From CAYWNK01 sp047639615 (GTDB lineage Bacteria; Planctomycetota; UBA1135; GCA-002686595): DNA of 11,996 bases. The stretch spans positions 1 to 11,996 of the forward strand of contig JBLIOL010000162.1 in the NCBI GenBank assembly GCA_047639615.1, read 5' to 3'. The position numbers and the translations under genes were made by a program. Position 1 is the stretch's first letter, and each line of letters opens with the position of its first letter. Under the pieces are notes generated by a model, which saw only the letters and a list, made by a program, of their open reading frames with translations, did not search any database and was not told the DNA's origin. Positions 6,596 to 11,996 of the stretch are shown here, one piece after another.

Positions 6596-9466
6596 CTAAT
6601 GAGCTAGCCCGGCCAAGGCCCGCAGTCGCTGGGCGTTCCCTTCACGGCCCGCAGATTCTTCCCGCGCGGCCCGAGCAAGGAGCCGCTGGGCCTGCAGCTC
6701 CCGATGGGCCTCGTAGGCATCCGGGAAGCGCCCCAGGCGCACCACCTCCCGCGCCGGCGCACCACCCGCCCGCATGGCCAGGGCCAGCCGATCGGCATGA
6801 AAGGCCTCCGCGACCCGGTCCCCGGAGCGCTCCGCAGCGTCCAGGAGCAGGGTCCGAGCGCGCACCTCAGCCAGGGCGCTGTTGCGGCTCGGCCCCTCGC
6901 CCTCCAGGGCCACGAGAGCCAGGCGCGCCAGGAGCCCGCTGCCCTCGCAGCCGGGCTTGGCCCCATTGGCGGCGCTGGCCGCCGCGGCCAAGAAGCGTCC
7001 ATCCAAGCGCCAAGCATCCGGGCACTGCTCCAGGGCAGCCCCGAGGCGACCGGCCCTAGCCAGACGCTTCACCAGCTCCAACTCCCCACGCCAGCGAAAG
7101 CCCATGCCCGTACGCCCGAGGCCACGGAAGCGCCGCTCCAAGTCCTGCGCGCCGGCAGCTAAAGGTCCCGACCAGAGACGTCCCAAGAGATCGTCTGTCA
7201 ACGCACCACGCGCGTCCAAACAGGCCAAGAGGCTGAGCTCCAGCAGGCGCTCCGTCCCCTCCGGATTCGCCAGCCCCACGGGCAAGCTCCCACGCAGAAT
7301 CAGCGTCGCGGCCTCGCCCTCGCCAGCACTCAAAGCCCGCGCCGCAGCTTGCCGACGTTCGTAACCAAACGAGCCTTGGAGCACCGAAGCCACGTCCGCT
7401 TCACCACCCCGGCGTACCAGACTCTTCATGGCTGATTCGGCCAGCAACTCATCCGTTTCAAGATTCCGCGCCAGCGCCAACAGGAATGCCTGGGAGGGTA
7501 GAGCGCTCGCCGCTAGGGCCGACACAATGCGCTCGCGCAGGAGCCCATCGCAACGCTCAAAGTCCGCACCAAGAATCTGCGGCCCGCCCACCACGGACAA
7601 CTCACCGTCCCCGTGCGCAGCGAGTTGCAAGAAGGCCTCCACCCGCTCCCGTCGCGGCCACTCCGTCGGCGCACGCAGGTGCGACTGCAAGAATTCGCGC
7701 CCGCCCGCGCTACGTCCGAGGCCGACGATTAGCAACTCCGCCAGAGCGCTCGAACGCCGTTCCACGTCCGGATCGACCTGCCGAATCAGAGCCGACAAGT
7801 CCTGGGCTAGGCGCACGTAGGGAAGCGCTTCCGGGCCAGCCGCCCGCAGGCATGCGTGAGCCAAACCGCGCCGATTGCGACGCTGGGCAGCATCGACCGC
7901 CGGGTCCAAGGCCGCACGCAGCTCCTCCCCATACACCCGCAGCAACGCCTCGCGCACCTCTGGGTCCGCACGCCGCCAGCGCAAGCGCTCGATGCGCCCA
8001 CGCGTTCGCGTGGCCGGATCCAGCAGGAGCTGCAGGAACACATTCTGGAAGGGGCCCGCAGCCTCGCGCTGGGGCAGATCTGCAAGTCGCTCCAACGCAG
8101 GCCCCGAAGGCAATGCTGCCCATTTCTGGTAGAGTTCCGCCCAGCTCACAAGTGCGTTCGGAGCGCTGCCAGAAGCCTCCGTCAGCCAACGAAAACTAGC
8201 GATGCGCAGGGAAGCGTCGTCGCAATTTACGAAGCCCAAGAGTTGCTCGGCGCGCAAGCGTCCGTCCTCCGCATCCAACCCGCGCGCCAATTCCTGGGCC
8301 GCAGCAAAACGCAGGTCCGCCGGCCGGCCGGACTCGAGCCAAGGCTTGAGCAAGGGCACCGGAACGGGCCTCGCGCGGCCCTCCACGCTGCGCCACAGGA
8401 GCGCCGCATCCACGGCCGAGAGTTCGAGTGCCAAGGGCAGGGCAAGCGTCGCCGGAAGCGCCTCCCCCGCCGCCTCGAGCAGCACCTCGCGCAACTCATG
8501 ATCTACGGGTAGCGCGAGCGCCGTCTCCAGCAAGCGCACGCCCAAGGGCGCGCCCGCGCGAGCGAGCACGCTGGCCACAAAGCCCACGCGTCTAGCCCGC
8601 GACCAAGCACCGGCACGGTCCACACCGAGGTGCGCCCCGGCCGGCAGCGCATCCACAAACAGCGTCGCCAAGGGCGGCAATCCTGGATCGTGCAGCACCA
8701 ACGCCAAGCCCTCCACCAAGCCTCGCCAATCGGCCGCCTCCGCATCGAGCGCACCCGCCACCGGCAGGACAGCGCGCAACCCACGCACCAACCCAGCATC
8801 CGAGGGGTGCCGCAGCCAGGGACCCAGAAATGCATCCATGCGCTTGGTCTGCAACACGCCGCCGGGCGCCAGCCAAGCAGCCTGCGCCGCGCCAGCACCA
8901 GGCCCCGCCGTGGCGAGCGCCGAGAGCGGATCGAGCACGCCCGAATTGACCGAGAGCACGGCAAAATCCTGCTCGCCCGCAGCCAGGTATTCCAATAGCT
9001 GCGCCGCGGCCCGGCCTGCGCCAAGCTGGCCCTCCAACGGCACGCCCACACTCTGGGTCAGCCACGTGCTCCAAGCGCGCAGCTCCTCATCCGTAGCGCC
9101 TGCAGCAAGCCCCGGCACTTCGACCTCGCAGGCCTGCACCGCATCCATGGCCAGCATCAGGCGCCAGGCCGCCGCGCGCAGGTTCGAGTGCTCGCTATGC
9201 AGCGCCAGTAGCACCGTCTCGCGCGCCTGCCCATGGGCGAAGCGCGCCCCCGCCGGCGTGCGCGCCAAGGCGTCCATGGCCGCATAGGCCCGGGTCCAGT
9301 CCGGCGCCGCCAGCTCAGCCTGCAGGGCCGCTGCATGGGTGACGGGGTCCAAAGCACGCGCCCGAGCCAGCCACTCGCGCCCCACCGCACCCCCATCTTG
9401 GCCATCTTGGCCATCTTGGCCGACGGCTAGGGGCGCCAAGGCGCACACCAACCAGGCCGCGAGCAT
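6596..9466 (-). CDS. Large secreted alpha-helical repeat protein (HEAT/TPR-like), function unknown
   Basis: The 956-residue product starts with a short signal peptide, MLAAWLVCALAPLAVG, followed by a DGQ repeat, so it should be exported. The rest is almost wholly helical, with repeated pairs of Ala/Leu/Arg-rich amphipathic helices of roughly 30-40 residues. This is the look of a HEAT-type solenoid: for example the segments around RREVLLEAAGEAL, DLRFAAAQELARGL, DDASLRIASFRWL and YERRQAAARALSAGEG, written loosely from the read. The last 150 residues (ELVKRLARAGRLGAALEQ onward) look more TPR-like. No catalytic or metal motif stands out, so a scaffold or binding role is an inference. The frame is open back to 9616, but the ATG at 9466 has a Shine-Dalgarno sequence, a signal peptide and avoids the nnrD overlap. 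It follows nnrD by 14 bp, suggesting co-transcription. Confidence 0.8.
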   Translation of the reverse strand: MLAAWLVCALAPLAVGQDGQDGQDGGAVGREWLARARALDPVTHAAALQAELAAPDWTRAYAAMDALARTPAGARFAHGQARETVLLALHSEHSNLRAAAWRLMLAMDAVQACEVEVPGLAAGATDEELRAWSTWLTQSVGVPLEGQLGAGRAAAQLLEYLAAGEQDFAVLSVNSGVLDPLSALATAGPGAGAAQAAWLAPGGVLQTKRMDAFLGPWLRHPSDAGLVRGLRAVLPVAGALDAEAADWRGLVEGLALVLHDPGLPPLATLFVDALPAGAHLGVDRAGAWSRARRVGFVASVLARAGAPLGVRLLETALALPVDHELREVLLEAAGEALPATLALPLALELSAVDAALLWRSVEGRARPVPVPLLKPWLESGRPADLRFAAAQELARGLDAEDGRLRAEQLLGFVNCDDASLRIASFRWLTEASGSAPNALVSWAELYQKWAALPSGPALERLADLPQREAAGPFQNVFLQLLLDPATRTRGRIERLRWRRADPEVREALLRVYGEELRAALDPAVDAAQRRNRRGLAHACLRAAGPEALPYVRLAQDLSALIRQVDPDVERRSSALAELLIVGLGRSAGGREFLQSHLRAPTEWPRRERVEAFLQLAAHGDGELSVVGGPQILGADFERCDGLLRERIVSALAASALPSQAFLLALARNLETDELLAESAMKSLVRRGGEADVASVLQGSFGYERRQAAARALSAGEGEAATLILRGSLPVGLANPEGTERLLELSLLACLDARGALTDDLLGRLWSGPLAAGAQDLERRFRGLGRTGMGFRWRGELELVKRLARAGRLGAALEQCPDAWRLDGRFLAAAASAANGAKPGCEGSGLLARLALVALEGEGPSRNSALAEVRARTLLLDAAERSGDRVAEAFHADRLALAMRAGGAPAREVVRLGRFPDAYEAHRELQAQRLLARAAREESAGREGNAQRLRALAGLAH
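9393..9419. repeat. Three tandem copies of a 9-bp unit in the secreted helical protein gene
   Basis: The unit CCATCTTGG is repeated three times without mismatch. On the coding strand it encodes three Gln-Asp-Gly units directly after the signal peptide. In-frame 9-bp units change length without breaking the gene, so copy number may vary between strains in a flexible linker. Confidence 0.9.
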
Positions 9467-9468
9467 GG

Positions 9469-9480
9469 CTCCGGCTCCCC
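9469..9480 (-). promoter_or_regulatory. Ribosome binding site deciding the start of the secreted helical protein
   Basis: The minus strand reads GGGGAGCCGGAG immediately after the nnrD stop codon. GGGGAG ends 8 bases before the ATG at 9466, good Shine-Dalgarno spacing. This supports 9466 as the start over the longer frame reaching into nnrD. Confidence 0.7.
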
Positions 9481-10386
9481 TCAAGAACGCGCCTCTTCCA
9501 GCTCCCGCTGAGCCAGGGGCAAGTGCTCGATCAGGTCCGAAGCGATCACTCCCGATTGGCCCAAGGCCGCCGCCGCCAAATCGCCGGCGCGTCCGTGGGC
9601 GTAGACCGCAGCACAAACCGCCGCGAAGGTGTCGAAGCCCTCCGGCTGCAATCGCGCCGAGCGCGCCAGGTAAGCCGTGGCGATGCCCGCCAGCACATCG
9701 CCTGAGCCAGCGGTGGCCATGGCCGGCCCGCCGGTGCTATTCACAAAGGTGCGCTCGCCATCGGTGACCACGGTCTTCTGACCCTTGAGCACACACACAG
9801 CGCCCGAGCGTGCGCTGAGTTCCATCGCCACATCCAAACGACCCGCATCGTCGCTGGGCACCTCGCGCTCGAGCAGGCGCGCAGCCTCTCCCGGATGGGG
9901 TGTCAGCACCACGCGCGCCTTGCAAGCCATAACCACCTCGGGCGATCCCGCGAGTACGTTGAGCGCGTCCGCATCGAGCACCATAGGACCGTCGAAGTCA
10001 TCCTCGACCATACGCCGCACAAGCTCGCGCGTGCGACCGCCGGAGCCCATGCCAGGACCCACGAGTCGCGCATGCTGACGCCCTTCCACAAGCGCGCGTG
10101 GCAGACGTCCTGCGAAGAGGTCCTGGGTGCGCGAGAGATCCATGAAGATCGTCTCCGGCGAGTGATTCGCCACCAGGGTAATTAGGTCGCGCTGAAAGAC
10201 CGCCAGCGTCACCAAGCCCGCACCCGCGCGTTGGGCGGCGCGTACGCAAAGAACGGCCGCACCGGGCATCGAAGGACTTCCGCAAAGGCACAGCACACTG
10301 CCAGCCAAGCCCTTATGGGCACCTTCCGGCAAGCGCGGCAGTGAACGGGGAGCGTTGGACTGGGACATGGGTGGATGGGATGTCAT
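9481..10386 (-). CDS. nnrD: ADP/ATP-dependent NAD(P)H-hydrate dehydratase
   Basis: NnrD repairs NADHX and NADPHX, the hydrated and inactive forms of the cofactors, using ADP or ATP in the cytoplasm. The 301-residue product has the ribokinase-like family blocks: HKGLAGSVLCLCGS (24-37) with MPGAAVL and RAGAGLVTLAV, LVGPGMGS (108-115), MVLDADALNVLA (135-146), VVLTPHPGEAARLL (159-172), VLKGQKTVV (199-207) and the catalytic ATAGSGDVLAGI (224-235). It is the dehydratase domain only. The NnrE epimerase domain fused in front of it in E. coli and many bacteria is absent. The frame is open back to 10659, but that extension lies inside the asparaginase gene and has no domain. The ATG at 10386 overlaps the asparaginase stop as ATGA, implying translational coupling. 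A second ATG is at 10368. Confidence 0.93.
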   Translation of the reverse strand: MTSHPPMSQSNAPRSLPRLPEGAHKGLAGSVLCLCGSPSMPGAAVLCVRAAQRAGAGLVTLAVFQRDLITLVANHSPETIFMDLSRTQDLFAGRLPRALVEGRQHARLVGPGMGSGGRTRELVRRMVEDDFDGPMVLDADALNVLAGSPEVVMACKARVVLTPHPGEAARLLEREVPSDDAGRLDVAMELSARSGAVCVLKGQKTVVTDGERTFVNSTGGPAMATAGSGDVLAGIATAYLARSARLQPEGFDTFAAVCAAVYAHGRAGDLAAAALGQSGVIASDLIEHLPLAQRELEEARS

Positions 10387-11405
10387 GGGGTCAGCACTTC
10401 CAGGCGCCCGACCTCGAGCCCGGCGCGATTGCGAAGCGGATCCCCACGAAAGGCGGCGAGTGCTGCAAGCTCGGATTCCTCGAGGAAACCGAACTGCGCG
10501 CAAAGATGAATCACAAGGGCGTGCAAGGCACGGTTGCCGCCGTCGTCGATCTTGCAAGCGATGGCGCGGTCCGAGCCGCGCAGGCCCACGGCGTACACGC
10601 CCTCCGCACCGATTTTGGGGAAGAGCCGGCCCTGGCTCGCGCGCAGTAACGCCGTGCACAAGCGGCGGTGCTCGCCCGCCACATGGCCCGGGTATTCGGC
10701 CGCCGCTGCGGTCATGGCCGCGCAGGCAGCGTCGCGCCCGGCGCCCAGGCGCCCGGCGGTGGACACACGCGCGAAGGCGGTGGCCATGGCCTGCAAGGGC
10801 AAGCGCCAGGTGGGCGCGCTGCAGCCGTCGATGGCGAATTCGAGTTCGGCTTCCGCCAACCCCGTGGTGCTGGACACGGCCGCTCGTACGGCCCGTTGGG
10901 TCTCGGATTCTGGATCCAGGTAGCGCTCCGGCGCCACACCCAGGTGACGCGAGAGGGTTAGGAATCCCGCGTGCTTACCCGAGCAGTTGTTGTGCATGGG
11001 ACTGGCCTTGGCGCCGGTCTCCAGCCACTCGGTGCGCGCCCGGGGATCGCCGGGCAGCTGGGGACCGCAGAGCAGATTCGCTTCCGAATAGCCAGCCGCC
11101 GCGAGCATGCTGCCAGCCACACGCACATGCACGCCCTCGCCGTTGTGGGAGGAGATCGCCAGGGCTAGACCCTCAGCATCCACCCCGAAGCGCTCCGCGG
11201 CGCCGCTCTCGATCAGCGGCAGTGCCTGCAAGCACTTGATCGCGCTGCGGGTGAAGATCGGCGCCTGGTAGTCGCCAGCCCCGGCCACCACCGCCCCGGC
11301 CCCATCCACCAGCACCCAGCTGCCACGATGCACGGATTCCACATGGGCGCCCCGGTGGGCACGTACCAGAACCGGTTGATCGGGATAGCTGGGAGTTGCT
11401 TGCAC
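10383..11405 (-). CDS. L-asparaginase, Rhizobium etli type II family
   Basis: This family (PF06089, unrelated to E. coli AnsA/AnsB) hydrolyses L-asparagine to aspartate and ammonia. The 340-residue product has the family landmarks. FTRSAIKCLQALPLIESG (51-68) contains the Ser54/Lys57 pair matching the SxxK active site of the R. etli enzyme. HNNCSGKHAGFL (138-149) contains Cys141 and Lys144. DGCSAPTWRLPLQAMA (193-208) contains Cys195. The two Cys and Lys correspond to the metal-site residues described for the R. etli enzyme. FPKIGAEGVYAVG (262-274) contains a further conserved Lys. There is no signal peptide, so it is cytosolic. The start is a GTG at 11405 with AGGA 7 bases upstream. An ATG at 11413 is out of frame. 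nnrD follows with an ATGA overlap. The gene is divergent from the zinc-ribbon gene. Confidence 0.93.
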   Translation of the reverse strand: MQATPSYPDQPVLVRAHRGAHVESVHRGSWVLVDGAGAVVAGAGDYQAPIFTRSAIKCLQALPLIESGAAERFGVDAEGLALAISSHNGEGVHVRVAGSMLAAAGYSEANLLCGPQLPGDPRARTEWLETGAKASPMHNNCSGKHAGFLTLSRHLGVAPERYLDPESETQRAVRAAVSSTTGLAEAELEFAIDGCSAPTWRLPLQAMATAFARVSTAGRLGAGRDAACAAMTAAAAEYPGHVAGEHRRLCTALLRASQGRLFPKIGAEGVYAVGLRGSDRAIACKIDDGGNRALHALVIHLCAQFGFLEESELAALAAFRGDPLRNRAGLEVGRLEVLTP

Positions 11406-11427
11406 GGCCGCATCCTATGCTAGTCGG
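11406..11427. promoter_or_regulatory. 22-bp divergent intergenic region with overlapping -10-like boxes
   Basis: Only 22 bp separate two divergent GTG starts. It holds TATGCT on the plus strand (11416-11421) and, overlapping it, TAGCAT on the minus strand (11422-11417). Both resemble -10 boxes. The plus box would place the transcript start at about the GTG at 11428, a leaderless message, which fits the lack of a Shine-Dalgarno sequence there. On the minus strand the Shine-Dalgarno sequence AGGA (11416-11413) would lie upstream of the start predicted from its box, so that promoter is doubtful. The real one may lie inside the divergent gene. Confidence 0.3.
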
Positions 11428-11853
11428 GTGACGACTCCTCATCCGTCCTCCGGCTTGCCCCCCTGGCTTCCCGCCTGGGCCATTGCCCCGATCATGATGC
11501 TGGCCACGGCCGCCGGCTTGGCCGTGGTCTTCAGCGAGCCCAGCTGGATCCTTGGAGCGGTGCTGGGCGTGGTCCTGGGGGCCGCCTTCCTATGGGTGCT
11601 GGTGAGCTCCCTGCTGTTCCCCGCCGAGGCCGACCGGCGCTGCCCAAGCTGTGGCGAGGAGGCTCTGGAGCGCATGGACCCACAGACCACCACCGGCCTG
11701 CGCTGCACGGCCTGCGGCCATGAAGACCCACAGGCCAGCGGCTGGTTCCTGGCCGAAGAGGAGGGGCCCCTGGAGGACCTGGTCCTGCGCAGCCGGGGCC
11801 GTGCCCCCCACTCCCCATCAGAAGACGGCCCAACTCGTCCAAGCGGAGAGTGA
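11428..11853 (+). CDS. Small membrane protein with a C-terminal zinc ribbon, function unknown
   Basis: The 141-residue product has two predicted membrane helices, about 17-35 (AWAIAPIMMLATAAGLAVV) and 41-63 (ILGAVLGVVLGAAFLWVLV), with a short turn between them. A four-Cys zinc ribbon follows: CPSC at 72-75 and CTAC at 93-96, spaced by 17 residues. The ribbon and the acidic tail are probably cytoplasmic, with both ends on the same side. Such proteins are often annotated as zinc-ribbon membrane proteins, but no partner or reaction is known to me and no family name is secure. It begins with GTG at 11428 and shows no Shine-Dalgarno sequence. An internal ATG near the first helix cannot be excluded. 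It is the only complete plus-strand gene here and is divergent from the asparaginase gene. Confidence 0.75.
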   Translation: MTTPHPSSGLPPWLPAWAIAPIMMLATAAGLAVVFSEPSWILGAVLGVVLGAAFLWVLVSSLLFPAEADRRCPSCGEEALERMDPQTTTGLRCTACGHEDPQASGWFLAEEEGPLEDLVLRSRGRAPHSPSEDGPTRPSGE

Positions 11854-11870
11854 ATTCCGGCGGACCGAAC

Positions 11871-11893
11871 AGGCCGTTAAAGAACAGCGGCCT
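11871..11893. other. Weak hairpin after the zinc-ribbon gene
   Basis: A 6-bp inverted repeat, AGGCCG (11871-11876) / CGGCCT (11888-11893), with an 11-base loop lies 18 bp after the zinc-ribbon stop. It could be a terminator, but the stem is short and no T-run follows closely. I see no gene in 11854-11996. Confidence 0.3.
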
Positions 11894-11996
11894 AGGGATC
11901 GGTTTCCTCAGATCGTCCGGCAGGGCGACAGGACCGTCTCCAAGTGGTGACTAATGGGCGGTTCTGGCAACGCAGCCAGGCAATTTGTGGGCCCGA

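Noticed and set aside
9393..9419. Tandem 9-bp repeats considered as a CRISPR or attachment-site remnant
   Set aside because: There are no spacers, the units are contiguous and in frame, and they simply encode a Gln-Asp-Gly linker.
9467..9616. N-terminal extension of the secreted helical protein to 9616
   Set aside because: The extra 50 residues lie inside nnrD and are Gly/Arg-rich. The ATG at 9466 has a Shine-Dalgarno sequence and starts a signal peptide.
10387..10659. N-terminal extension of NnrD by 91 residues as a possible extra domain
   Set aside because: It lies inside the asparaginase gene in another frame, is Arg-rich and does not resemble NnrE. The ATGA overlap start is more natural.
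391..11405. The eight minus-strand genes considered as a new defence or biosynthetic system
   Set aside because: Most are housekeeping enzymes from unrelated pathways. There is no nuclease, toxin, helicase, transposase or regulatory module linking them, and a candidate promoter and larger gap split the run before ino1.

Overview
The window is GC-rich, densely coded bacterial chromosome with no phage, IS, CRISPR, rRNA or tRNA signal. The gene set is a myo-inositol-3-phosphate synthase, a flavin-dependent thymidylate synthase (ThyX), an R. etli-type L-asparaginase, an M3 oligopeptidase, a secreted YdjY-domain protein, and large secreted or membrane proteins rich in Ala, Leu and Arg. This suits Planctomycetota or a related high-GC Gram-negative lineage. 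That placement is inference from gene content, not from a marker gene.

Layout. Positions 2-223 (+) carry the C-terminal end of a Tex30/KANL3-like alpha/beta hydrolase. A 167-bp convergent gap (224-390) follows, unusually rich in hairpins, including two copies of a 15-nt palindrome. From 391 to 11405 everything is on the minus strand. In transcription order: asparaginase (11405-10383), NAD(P)HX dehydratase nnrD (10386-9481, ATGA overlap), a 956-residue secreted helical-repeat protein (9466-6596), thyX (6556-5765), a secreted YdjY-domain protein (5708-4821), a membrane protein with an acidic, low-complexity tail (4791-3676), inositol-phosphate synthase ino1 (3579-2350) and M3 peptidase (2340-391). 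A small zinc-ribbon membrane protein (11428-11853, +) is divergent from the asparaginase gene across only 22 bp. The last 143 bp hold no gene that I can support.

The first three minus-strand genes are tightly coupled (4-nt overlap, then a 14-nt gap holding a Shine-Dalgarno sequence). The next gaps are 39, 56 and 29 bp. An 81-97-bp gap before ino1 contains a plausible sigma70-type promoter, so ino1 and the M3 gene may form their own unit ending at the strong hairpin at 361-398. The products do not form one pathway. They cover amino-acid turnover, repair of damaged nicotinamide cofactors, dTMP synthesis, inositol-phosphate synthesis and peptide degradation, interleaved with envelope proteins of unknown role.

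I found no clear new defence or mobile system. The most notable observation is ThyX: its signature motif appears split by a 28-residue in-frame insertion, with the usual Arg-His-Arg replaced by Lys-Tyr-Gln. Several true starts differ from the longest reading frames: four long minus-strand frames run back past more plausible starts, three of them into the upstream gene, and I give the shorter starts.
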